Shown: positions 1 through 7,257 of the stretch, piece after piece
Position numbering within the stretch: position 1 is the stretch's first letter
How the letters are laid out: every line of letters starts with the position of its first letter
From: Jeotgalicoccus coquinae
Lineage (GTDB): Bacteria; Bacillota; Bacilli; Staphylococcales; Salinicoccaceae
Direction: 5' to 3'
DNA: 64,000 nucleotides
Assembly: GCF_014207425.1 (NCBI RefSeq)
Contig: NZ_JACHFF010000001.1
Coordinates: 1,138,124 to 1,202,123, forward strand
The notes under the pieces: generated by a model
Told to the model about the DNA's origin: nothing
Seen by the model: the letters and a program-made list of their open reading frames with translations, nothing else
Databases searched by the model: none
Program-made: the position numbers and the translations under genes

Positions 1-196
1 TTACCGACGGTTTTGAAGCAGTGTATCTCGTTTCCCGCTGCGGGCGTCTGACATAAGCAGGCGGTGAATCTAATGGCGTAACCGATTTTGTATTCGTATC
101 ATCGCTGTCGATATCAAGAGGGAATTTAAATGCTTCTCTGCTCTCGTCTCTGTCGTGGCGATCCTTATTAAATTCTCGTCTTTGTCTTCTTGTCAT
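1..196 (-). CDS. sftA: DNA translocase SftA/FtsK family, N-terminal fragment
   Basis: The first 65 codons of a minus-strand gene are visible; the rest lies beyond the window edge. The start ATG (194-196) follows the ribosome site AAAGGTGA. The product begins MTRRQRREFNKDRHDRDE and continues as a basic, polar, low-complexity stretch, which is typical of the linker region of FtsK/SpoIIIE-type translocases. No ATPase motif is in view, so the call rests mainly on gene order: in Bacillus subtilis ytpQ-ytpR is followed directly by ytpS (sftA), as here. Such proteins pump chromosomal DNA away from the closing septum. It is the last visible member of the ytoP-PTS-ytpQ-ytpR operon, 12 bases after ytpR. 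The assignment is an inference from synteny. Confidence 0.55.
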   Translation of the reverse strand, partial: MTRRQRREFNKDRHDRDESREAFKFPLDIDSDDTNTKSVTPLDSPPAYVRRPQRETRYTASKPSV

Positions 197-208
197 TTAA
201 TCTCACCT

Positions 209-814
209 TTATCCGACCGGGAACGGTTCGCCGACATTGTAGCTGTCGTCTAATACATAAATACCTTTTACCCCGTCATCTTTTAAGTTAAGCTCTTTTT
301 TAGAACAGATCATACCATTTGAATCCACACCGCGAAGCTGTGAAGGTTTAATATATAAACCGCCCGGCATAACAGCGCCGACACGGGCTACAACAACTTT
401 CTGCCCGGCATCAACGTTCGGGGCACCGCAGACAATCTGCAGTACTTCAGTACCGGCGTCGACTTTAGTTACATTTAATTTGTCTGCATCCGGGTGTGCT
501 TCTTTTTCGATAACTTTGCCGACGATAAATCTGGGTGTCAGATCGAATTCAAGTGCTTCAATGCCGTTTTTCTGCAGCAGTTCATTAATACGCGGGACCA
601 TTGTTTCATAATCATTGATATCAGTACCTTCAAGCGCCAGGTTATTTTCAGCTTTAAAGATATTCAGTCCGATAACTTCATCGCCGTCTTTAATAAGAGT
701 AATATCTCCGTTATGTTCGTATGATACTTCCTCAGTTTTTCTTAATGTAACCAGTAATACGTCTCCGATATTTTCGTTGTATGTGAGTCTCACATTATTC
801 ACTACTTTCTTCAC
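209..814 (-). CDS. ytpR: YtpR family tRNA-binding domain protein
   Basis: A 201-residue protein with a YtpR-type N-terminal half (about residues 1-95) and a C-terminal tRNA-binding OB fold (about 98-198; HPDADKLNVTKVDAG, QIVCGAPNV, LRGVDSNGMICS). This domain is shared with the start of bacterial PheT and with MetG tails and binds structured RNA; the cellular role of stand-alone YtpR is unclear. The start is a GTG whose G is shared with the ytpQ TAG stop (1-base overlap), implying translational coupling. A second in-frame GTG seven codons later gives MRLTYN and fits the family length slightly better, so the true start may be 793. Length is normal and there are no lesions. Confidence 0.9.
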   Translation of the reverse strand: MKKVVNNVRLTYNENIGDVLLVTLRKTEEVSYEHNGDITLIKDGDEVIGLNIFKAENNLALEGTDINDYETMVPRINELLQKNGIEALEFDLTPRFIVGKVIEKEAHPDADKLNVTKVDAGTEVLQIVCGAPNVDAGQKVVVARVGAVMPGGLYIKPSQLRGVDSNGMICSKKELNLKDDGVKGIYVLDDSYNVGEPFPVG

Positions 815-1623
815 TATTTGTTTTTATTGTTGTAATTTCTCTGCTTCCCTAAAATAAATACAGGCTGCAGTTTCGTACCGTCGTATGAGAACGACAGTGA
901 TGTAATCGGCGTCAGTCCTTCTGCAAAGTACTGCATCATCATCTGCGCCATAATGTCATAGCCGACGTTGTTTTTACAGTCCGCTATAATCAGCACATCC
1001 TGATGCGGCAGACCGACAAGCATTTCGCCTTCCGTCTTCTGGAGCATTTCATGCAGGAAATCCGTATTTAAAATACGGGACGAGTCATAGCCGTCGTTAT
1101 GATTGATGAAGTAAAAGTCATTTTCCTGAACCGTCTGTTTTTTAATTTCAACCGGCAGATTTTTTAAGTTGTTGCCTGCGAGCACTTTCATGTCTTCTTC
1201 CGACATGCCCAGCGATTCAAGCAGCTGTTCGTCTATTAAACGGTAGCTCTTATCAAAATCAACCGCATAGTAAATATTTGTTTCATTAGTATGTTCTGTG
1301 ACGATAAACGGCACGCCGCTTTTCGTTTCTTTCGGGAAACTTGTTGCACGGACAACAGGATAAATTGTCGCAGATGCCGCATCGATATTCTCTTCGCCCA
1401 TACGCGTTAATGATTCATCGATGTAATAAACAAGCTCATCAATAATTTTATCATCATTCTTCGCTTTATTCAGTGCTTTTGCTAAAGCAATTGTAATTCC
1501 CTGACCGTTATCTTTACGCTCTACACGCAGTTCTTCTTTTTCACGGTCAAATTTATGTGAAACGTCATCTCTTTTTGCAGCGATTCCTTCGATTACAAGA
1601 TCACGCATTTTATATATATTCAT
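814..1623 (-). CDS. ytpQ: DUF1444 family protein YtpQ
   Basis: A 269-residue soluble protein of the DUF1444 family, conserved in Firmicutes between ytpP and ytpR. No signal peptide or membrane segment is visible. The start ATG is preceded by a strong AGGAGGT site. The family has no established biochemical role; conserved genomic linkage to ytpR and the M42 peptidase suggests a housekeeping function. The sequence is full length. It lies 15 bases after the PTS-IIC gene and overlaps ytpR by one base, so it is almost certainly co-transcribed with both. Confidence 0.88.
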   Translation of the reverse strand: MNIYKMRDLVIEGIAAKRDDVSHKFDREKEELRVERKDNGQGITIALAKALNKAKNDDKIIDELVYYIDESLTRMGEENIDAASATIYPVVRATSFPKETKSGVPFIVTEHTNETNIYYAVDFDKSYRLIDEQLLESLGMSEEDMKVLAGNNLKNLPVEIKKQTVQENDFYFINHNDGYDSSRILNTDFLHEMLQKTEGEMLVGLPHQDVLIIADCKNNVGYDIMAQMMMQYFAEGLTPITSLSFSYDGTKLQPVFILGKQRNYNNKNK

Positions 1624-1638
1624 GATTTACCTCCTGTG

Positions 1639-2628
1639 TTATTTACCTAGACTAATAATTTGGTCCCCCTGTTTAATAAATCCGTAATAGCTAAACAGTT
1701 TATAGAATATCAGAGTTACAATTAGAGGTAAAACGATATGAAAGACCAGTACCAGCACTATCGTTGAGGCTGACAGCCCCATCGTTTCAACCGCCATGAT
1801 CTGGCCGACGAACCCGCTTGTTCCCATACCTGCGCCTGCTGCATTATTTTCCATCGGGAAAAACACAGTCATAATCGGGGCAATAATTGCACTCGCGATT
1901 ACAGGCGGCACGATTACGAACGGATTACGTAAAATGTTCGGCACCTGCAGCATTGACGTGCCGACACCGATTGAAATGACACCTGATACGCCGTTGTCTC
2001 TGTAGCTCATTGCTGCAAGACCAACCATGTGGCAACAGCAGCCGATAACAGCAGCGCCTGCGGCTACTCCGCTTAAATCGAGCATCAGGGCAAGCGCCGC
2101 ACTGGACAGCGGCGCTGTCAGCGTAATACCGAAGACGACGCTGACAAGAATACCCATCATAAACGGCTGCTGTTCGGTACCGAAGACGATAATATCCCCG
2201 AGACCTGTCATTACTCCGCCGACTGCTTCACCGATTAAACCGGCGATCACAAGCCCGATAATTAATGTCAGGAGCGGTGTAACGATAATATCAAGTTTAG
2301 TTCTCTGCTGGTACAGTCTTGCTGTTTCAATCACTATTAAACTGACGATAAAACTCGCAGCCGCCCCGCCTAAATCATATGCGTGCTGACTGACAGCAAG
2401 CACTGAAAAAATAACGAGCGGCGGAGATTTTAAACCGTAAGCAATGGCGACGCCGATTGCGGCGCCCGTTAAACTCTGTGCTGTGTCTCCAATTACTGAT
2501 AAACCGGCGAGCGGCGGGACATAAGTTGCAACGGTATTAATAATCAACCCGATAATCAATGTTCCGAACAGACCAAGTGCCATAAAACTCATCGCTTCTA
2601 TGAACCAGCGGTGCAGTATTTTTTTCAT
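1639..2628 (-). CDS. PTS-like sugar transporter, EIIC component (PTS_EIIC_2 type)
   Basis: A 329-residue, very hydrophobic protein with about nine or ten membrane segments, starting MKKILHRWFIEAMSFMALG. Glycine/alanine-rich helices and the conserved GCCCHMVGLA and GMGTSGFVGQI loops match the stand-alone EIIC family PF13303. No EIIA or EIIB genes are adjacent, so it may not be a classical phosphotransferase; substrates of these orphan EIIC-like proteins are not established. The start ATG lies three bases after the ytoP stop, with GGGGGTAGG as ribosome site, so it is translationally linked to the peptidase. It occupies the place held by ytpP (thioredoxin-like) in Bacillus subtilis. Confidence 0.8.
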   Translation of the reverse strand: MKKILHRWFIEAMSFMALGLFGTLIIGLIINTVATYVPPLAGLSVIGDTAQSLTGAAIGVAIAYGLKSPPLVIFSVLAVSQHAYDLGGAAASFIVSLIVIETARLYQQRTKLDIIVTPLLTLIIGLVIAGLIGEAVGGVMTGLGDIIVFGTEQQPFMMGILVSVVFGITLTAPLSSAALALMLDLSGVAAGAAVIGCCCHMVGLAAMSYRDNGVSGVISIGVGTSMLQVPNILRNPFVIVPPVIASAIIAPIMTVFFPMENNAAGAGMGTSGFVGQIMAVETMGLSASTIVLVLVFHIVLPLIVTLIFYKLFSYYGFIKQGDQIISLGK

Positions 2629-2631
2629 GAC

Positions 2632-3705
2632 CTACCCCCGGATTCTGTCTACAGTTTCATTATTTACATTTTTAATCAGCGACGTTAATAAATTATGTGC
2701 ATGGAAATAGTCTTCATAATTAATAATTGAATTCGCTGTGTGGATATAGCGTGAACAGATTCCAACGACTGCCGACGGCACACCGTCTCCCGAAACGTGA
2801 ATGCTTCCTGCATCCGTTCCGCCCGGTGAATGGTAATACTGATATTTAACATCCGACGCTTTGGCAGTGTCGAGCAGGAACTGGCGCATTTTCGGTGCAA
2901 GAATCATCGTCCGGTCAAACAGACGCAGTAATGTTCCTTCTCCAAGTTTTCCAAGGTCGTCTTTTTTGCCCATCATGTCATTGGCCGGTGAACAGTCAAC
3001 GACAAACGCAATATCAGGTTCAATCATGTGCGCACTTGCTTTCGCTCCGCGCAGACCGACTTCTTCCTGCACATTTGCCCCGATATACAGGTCGCAGTCC
3101 AGCTCAGTATCTTTCAGTGACTCGAGTGCCTCGATCGCAATCAGACAGCCGTATCTGTTATCCCATGCTTTAGCGAGTAACTTCTTCTCATTTTTAAGAA
3201 CCTGGAATTCAACTTTTGGAACGATTGAATCCCCAAGGTTAATCCCCATCTCAAGAAGCTCTTCTTTTGAATCGGCTCCGACATCGAGGAGCATATCAGA
3301 TATTTTAGTTTCTTTGTTGTCACCTCTTCTGAAGTGTACCGGGACACTGCCGATGACGCCTGTAATTTCTTCGTCGGATGCAGTACGCACTGAGAAACGC
3401 TGGCTTAAAAGCACGTCCGTCGGCCAGCCGCCAAGCGGAGTGAATTTAATAAATCCGTTATCCGTCAGTTCGGTAACCATAAACCCGACTTCGTCCATAT
3501 GTGCTGCAACGAGTACTTTCGGTGCGTTTTCTTTTTTACTCTTCTTCACTGCAAAAATACCGCCGAGACCGTCCTGAATAATTTCATCAGCATGTTCCAA
3601 CAGTTCTTTTCTCATATATTCTCTTACTTTATCTTCAAATCCGGGTGCTCCGTGCAGTTCTGTTAAAGCCTTCATTCTTTCCAATGTTTTTTTCGACAGT
3701 TCCAT
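2632..3705 (-). CDS. ytoP: M42 family glutamyl aminopeptidase / deblocking aminopeptidase
   Basis: A 357-residue cytosolic metallo-aminopeptidase of the M42 family. Visible ligands of the dinuclear metal site are His69 (VAAHMDEVGF), Asp182 (AKAWDNRYG), Glu215 (NVQEEVGLRG; Glu214 the general base), Asp237 (FVVDCSP) and His322 (RYIHTAN). The family forms large tetrahedral dodecamers that trim peptides from the N-terminus. The start ATG has an AAAGGGG site. It is the first gene of the ytoP-PTS-ytpQ-ytpR-sftA operon and is divergent from the ytzB-like gene, an arrangement close to Bacillus subtilis. All catalytic residues are present. Confidence 0.92.
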   Translation of the reverse strand: MELSKKTLERMKALTELHGAPGFEDKVREYMRKELLEHADEIIQDGLGGIFAVKKSKKENAPKVLVAAHMDEVGFMVTELTDNGFIKFTPLGGWPTDVLLSQRFSVRTASDEEITGVIGSVPVHFRRGDNKETKISDMLLDVGADSKEELLEMGINLGDSIVPKVEFQVLKNEKKLLAKAWDNRYGCLIAIEALESLKDTELDCDLYIGANVQEEVGLRGAKASAHMIEPDIAFVVDCSPANDMMGKKDDLGKLGEGTLLRLFDRTMILAPKMRQFLLDTAKASDVKYQYYHSPGGTDAGSIHVSGDGVPSAVVGICSRYIHTANSIINYEDYFHAHNLLTSLIKNVNNETVDRIRG

Positions 3706-3775
3706 GAAAATACCCCTTTTAATTGTTATTTATTCAATATTCTATGTTAAACTACTTCATAAGGAGGATGTACAT

Positions 3776-4072
3776 ATGAAGCGTAATTTGATTATATCTA
3801 CATTATTAGCTGTAACGGTTATTCCGCTTGTAGTCTGGTTATTATTGCACCGCAGAGTCGACACTAAGAAAATTGTCGATAACCTGCATCTTCAATTCGA
3901 AGACATTTCATTTATTTCACTGGACTATCAGGCAGACGGCCAGAACCGTTTTGGTTTAAATACAAACACGGTAAGCGGCGTACTGCACGTAGGCAGTGAT
4001 GAAAACACGGTGAAATATAACTTCCTGGCAGATCCTTATACAGCTGAAATCATGGAGATTACTGTTCAGTAA
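3776..4072 (+). CDS. ytzB: Small membrane-anchored PepSY-like protein, YtzB-like
   Basis: A 98-residue protein. The start at 3776 follows a canonical AAGGAGG at 3761-3767; an ATG at 3704 in the same frame has no such site. It has one N-terminal membrane anchor (about residues 4-22, LIISTLLAVTVIPLVVWLLL) followed by a short extracytoplasmic domain of PepSY-like character (NRFGLNTNTVSGVLHVG). It is divergent from ytoP, as ytzB is in Bacillus subtilis, and its stop codon sits inside a terminator hairpin. Function unknown; PepSY domains are thought to restrain secreted proteases. Confidence 0.7.
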   Translation: MKRNLIISTLLAVTVIPLVVWLLLHRRVDTKKIVDNLHLQFEDISFISLDYQADGQNRFGLNTNTVSGVLHVGSDENTVKYNFLADPYTAEIMEITVQ

Positions 4073-4088
4073 TCCCCATGATTTTTTT
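4047..4088. terminator. Bidirectional terminator between the ytzB-like gene and patB
   Basis: A long inverted repeat (AAATCATGG-GATTACT with loop GTTC, then AGTAATC-CCATGATTT) is followed by T7. It overlaps the stop codons of both convergent genes. Confidence 0.85.
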
Positions 4089-5283
4089 ATTTGCTTAGAT
4101 ACTCAAATGTTTTTCTGATTCGCTCAAGCCCGTCTTCGATACGTGTTCTGCTCGATGCAACGTTGATTCTGAAATGATTGTTTTCATCATCCAGATACAG
4201 CTTGCCCGGCGATACGGCGATGCCGCCCACTTCCACAAGCGCTTTATGCACTTCAGCCGCATTTAATCCCGACTTTTCAAAACTGATCCATCCAAGATAC
4301 GTTGACTTCGGAATATCAAATGATAAATACTCCGACAGATGTTCATCGATATAATCGCTGATCAGCTGGAAATTGCCCTCGACATGATCGTTCAGCTGAT
4401 CAATCCAATCTCCGCATTCTGTATACGCCGCTTCAATTGCAGCAAGTGCAAGACTTGAAGCTGTACTGACATTATATCTGCTCCCCATTGCATTATTAAT
4501 GTCCTTCGTAATTTTTCTGTCTTTCGTAATGTAATAAGAGTGCGGAATGCTTGCCAGGTTAAATGATTTACCAAGCCCTGTCGTCACAAGTACCGGATCT
4601 CCTTCTTCAAGCAGCGACACCATGGACACGAAATCCTCTTTCGGTCTGACGAAATCCATATGGATTTCATCGCTGATTAAGTAGACATCGTTCTCCTTGC
4701 AGATATTCTTAATCTCCAGCAGTTCTTCTTCCGACCAGATTTTTCCTGTCGGGTTGTGCGGATTACAGTGAATGTATAAAGTCACATCTTCACGGCTGCA
4801 CAGCTCACGGAACTCTTCAGTATTTAAGAAATACTCTCTCTTGTCTTCGTCGTAAATAAGCGGTGTCTCCACTCTTGTACGGTCGTTTCCTTTAATTAAG
4901 TTCGGAAATGAGTTGTATGAAGGTGTAGTTAAAATAACGCCGTCTCCTTCATCAGTCACCTGTCTCATCACTTCACCGACAGTATATAATACCGACGCGG
5001 CGTAGTGAATGTCTTCTTCGTTTAAAGAAATATTAAAGCGGGTTTCCCACCAGTTTTTAACCGGACCGTAAAAACGCTCATTCTGCCACATCGTATAACC
5101 GAAAATCCCGTTGTCGAGGCGCTTTTTAACAGCATCTCTGACAGCTTCAGGCGTTTCTATATCCATGTCCGCAATCCAGAAAGGTTCAAGTCCTTTGGCG
5201 CCGAATAAAGCTTCAGTACCGTCGTACTGAACACTGTATGTACCTTCTCTTGACGTTGTTTTGTTGAAATCGAACTGTGTCAT
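4087..5283 (-). CDS. patB: PatB/MalY family cystathionine beta-lyase (PLP aminotransferase fold)
   Basis: A fold-type I PLP enzyme of about 398 residues related to Bacillus subtilis PatB, a C-S lyase that cleaves cystathionine and cysteine conjugates. Visible motifs: FWIADMDIETP near the N-terminus, HCNPHNPTGKIW, SDEIHMDF (Asp contacts the PLP ring nitrogen), the Schiff-base lysine in TGLGKSFNL, and a C-terminal RINVASSRTRIEDGLERI (substrate carboxylate arginine). The start at 5283 is chosen because GGAGG lies six bases upstream; a longer frame begins at 5328 without such a site. It is a single gene between two terminators, expected to be cytosolic and intact. Confidence 0.88.
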   Translation of the reverse strand: MTQFDFNKTTSREGTYSVQYDGTEALFGAKGLEPFWIADMDIETPEAVRDAVKKRLDNGIFGYTMWQNERFYGPVKNWWETRFNISLNEEDIHYAASVLYTVGEVMRQVTDEGDGVILTTPSYNSFPNLIKGNDRTRVETPLIYDEDKREYFLNTEEFRELCSREDVTLYIHCNPHNPTGKIWSEEELLEIKNICKENDVYLISDEIHMDFVRPKEDFVSMVSLLEEGDPVLVTTGLGKSFNLASIPHSYYITKDRKITKDINNAMGSRYNVSTASSLALAAIEAAYTECGDWIDQLNDHVEGNFQLISDYIDEHLSEYLSFDIPKSTYLGWISFEKSGLNAAEVHKALVEVGGIAVSPGKLYLDDENNHFRINVASSRTRIEDGLERIRKTFEYLSK

Positions 5284-5351
5284 TATATTCCTCCACTCCA
5301 AATGTTCTGTATCCTTATATTTTAACATTCTTTAATGGATAATACACGAAT

Positions 5352-5384
5352 ATAAAAAAGCACCTTCCCTTTAGAAAGATGCTT
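5352..5384 (-). terminator. trmB terminator
   Basis: Eleven-base stem (AAGCATCTTTC / GGAAGGTGCTT, with G-T pairs) followed by T6 on the minus strand. The stem overlaps the final codons of trmB. Confidence 0.7.
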
Positions 5385-6003
5385 GAATCCAATATATTTT
5401 ATGTCCGCGCTGCGAAAATTTCTCTTCGTATTCGGTACGGATATTTTCTTTTGGCTCGTCATCATGAACATCCAGATTAAGATTTTCAAACTTCATGCCG
5501 AATGCATTCATCGACATCAGGCTGAACTCGAATAATCCTCTGTTGTCCGTTTTAAACTCAACGAGTGAACCTTCTTTTAACAGCTGTTTATAGCTTGTTA
5601 AGAAGTTTTTGTGTGTCAGTCTTCTTTTGGCATGACGCGTTTTCGGCCACGGATCAGAGAAGTTTAAATACACTTTATCGATTTCGCCTTCGTTGAAATA
5701 CTCCATCAGCTTATTTGCATCAAGGAGCAGCAGTCTCACGTTGGTCAGACCCAGTTCAACTACTTTTTCTGTTACACGGATCATGACGTTTTTATCGATT
5801 TCAATGCCGACATAGTTTATATCAGGGTTGTTCTGTGCGAGCGTCGTTACAAACGTGCCCATACCCGTGCCGACTTCAATATGAACCGGACGGTCTTCAC
5901 TGAAAAACTCTTTTATTCTTTTACTGTACGTATTGTTAACATCTACAATGTGGTTATTTGATTCCAGATAATCAATTGCCCACGGTTTGTTGCGCATTCT
6001 CAA
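5371..6003 (-). CDS. trmB: tRNA (guanine-N7-)-methyltransferase
   Basis: A 210-residue class I SAM-dependent methyltransferase that makes m7G46 in tRNA. It starts MRMRNKPWAIDYL from a TTG codon, matching the usual family N-terminus. The SAM-binding motif is HIEVGTGMGTFVTTLA (about residues 40-55), followed by YVGIEIDKNVMIR, and the TrmB signature NFSDPWPKTRHAKRRLTH is complete. It follows ytmP by 22 bases and is followed by its own terminator. Full length. Confidence 0.95.
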   Translation of the reverse strand: MRMRNKPWAIDYLESNNHIVDVNNTYSKRIKEFFSEDRPVHIEVGTGMGTFVTTLAQNNPDINYVGIEIDKNVMIRVTEKVVELGLTNVRLLLLDANKLMEYFNEGEIDKVYLNFSDPWPKTRHAKRRLTHKNFLTSYKQLLKEGSLVEFKTDNRGLFEFSLMSMNAFGMKFENLNLDVHDDEPKENIRTEYEEKFSQRGHKIYWIQASF

Positions 6004-6025
6004 AAATATTCACTACTCTCATTTA

Positions 6026-6817
6026 TTAAATAAGACGGTCTTTGTCCATTACTTTAGACAGGAATAAGATCCATTCGTTCATCTCTGTGAAACGTTTGCG
6101 GTCTTCATACCACTGAATCATCGTTATCGCCTGTACGAATGTGTACCACTTCATACGCGATCTGAGATCGTTGTCGAGCTCAATACCGTAATTACTGAGC
6201 CAGCTGCCCCACTCACTGTGGTCGACGTAAGGATATAAAATCATTCCAAGATCGATAGCAGGGTCGGCAATCATAGCACCTTCCCAGTCTACTAAAAACA
6301 GCTCGTCCGTATCTGACAGCAGCCAGTTATGATGGTTGACGTCACCGTGACATACTCTGCAATCTGCAACCTCAATTTCCGGCACTGCGTTTTCGAGGTA
6401 TTGGATAGCATTTCTAACGACGTGATGGGCGTTAACTTTCGGAGATAATGAAGACTGTATTTTATTAAGTAAAACTTCCGGAAGCATCGGTTTCATACCA
6501 AGACGTTTTAACATCGTAAGTAAGGGTTCTGATGTGTGTATCTTACTCATCAGTGCTGCGACCCGCAGCCCTCCCATATCTTCACGTGTCAACTCCCGGC
6601 CATTTTTCCAATGCTGTGCTGTTACCACTTCGCCTGTCTCGATTCGTTTAGTCCAAACGAGTTTCGGGACAATGCCTTCAGCTGATAACGCCGCGAGGAA
6701 AGGGCTGGCGTTTCTTTTAAGGAATAGTTTGCGTCCGTCCTGCTCTGCTTTATAAGCTTCGCCTGATGGACCTCCCAAAGGATCTAATTGCCAGCCGAGT
6801 TGATAGAAATGATCCAA
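6026..6817 (-). CDS. ytmP: YtmP-like phosphotransferase (APH/choline kinase fold)
   Basis: A 263-residue kinase-fold protein. The catalytic loop is VCHGDVNHHNWLLSD (the HGDxxxxN signature of aminoglycoside/choline kinases), followed by the metal-binding FLVDWEGAMIADP. It starts from TTG with a GAGGTG site six bases upstream. It is paired with trmB as in many Firmicutes; its substrate is unknown and resistance is not implied. A terminator-like hairpin lies only 24 bases upstream of the start, which may attenuate the operon or end an upstream RNA. Confidence 0.85.
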   Translation of the reverse strand: MDHFYQLGWQLDPLGGPSGEAYKAEQDGRKLFLKRNASPFLAALSAEGIVPKLVWTKRIETGEVVTAQHWKNGRELTREDMGGLRVAALMSKIHTSEPLLTMLKRLGMKPMLPEVLLNKIQSSLSPKVNAHHVVRNAIQYLENAVPEIEVADCRVCHGDVNHHNWLLSDTDELFLVDWEGAMIADPAIDLGMILYPYVDHSEWGSWLSNYGIELDNDLRSRMKWYTFVQAITMIQWYEDRKRFTEMNEWILFLSKVMDKDRLI

Positions 6818-6840
6818 TTCTTACACCTCGTTTCATCGTT

Positions 6841-6885
6841 CAAATAAAAATTTGCGCTATAAAATAAATTAGATAGCGCAAATTT
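6841..6885 (-). terminator. Hairpin terminator or attenuator just upstream of ytmP
   Basis: A 13-base inverted repeat (AAATTTGCGCTAT / ATAGCGCAAATTT) is followed by T-rich sequence on the minus strand. It sits immediately before the ytmP ribosome site, so it either ends a transcript started upstream or attenuates ytmP-trmB. Confidence 0.7.
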
Positions 6886-6968
6886 AGTTCGTGTTTAAAA
6901 TTTTATCGGGTTTAATGTTTTATTTCAAGGACAAAAGATGGAATACTTTTGCCAACTGAATGTTAGTA

Positions 6969-7028
6969 CACAGTAACTGTGATGTTGTTTAGATAAATTA
7001 TTATACACTAAACAAAATGTTGTTTAAA
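6969..7028 (-). promoter_or_regulatory. Promoter with inverted-repeat operator, probably for ytmP-trmB
   Basis: On the minus strand, TTTAAA and TATAAT are 17 bases apart (7023-7028 and 7000-7005). The -10 lies inside an inverted repeat TTGTTTAG / CTAAACAA (arms 6985-6992 and 7008-7015). A second perfect repeat, CACAGT-n-ACTGTG, lies just downstream at 6969-6981. The layout suggests repressor control; the regulator is unknown. Confidence 0.45.
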
Positions 7029-7257
7029 GTTAACTGAATGATGCACTGATTTTCATCGCCCATTTCTTACCCGGCAGCAAAAATTTACTCCTGCGACGGG
7101 CAAAGAAGCAAATGCTAGTATAACAGGTTTAGCCCTTTCTGGGAATAGATGATTTCATTCTTTACCATACTCTCTACCCTGTTATTCAGTATTCAAAAGC
7201 ATATGTTCCCTCTTTATTGTAGATATTAATCAAAAGTGTAAAAAGGCTTGAGTATAC

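Noticed and set aside
2861-3577. 238-codon plus-strand open frame inside the M42 peptidase gene
   Set aside because: It lies opposite a fully conserved enzyme gene, has no ribosome site and shows the composition of an antisense shadow.
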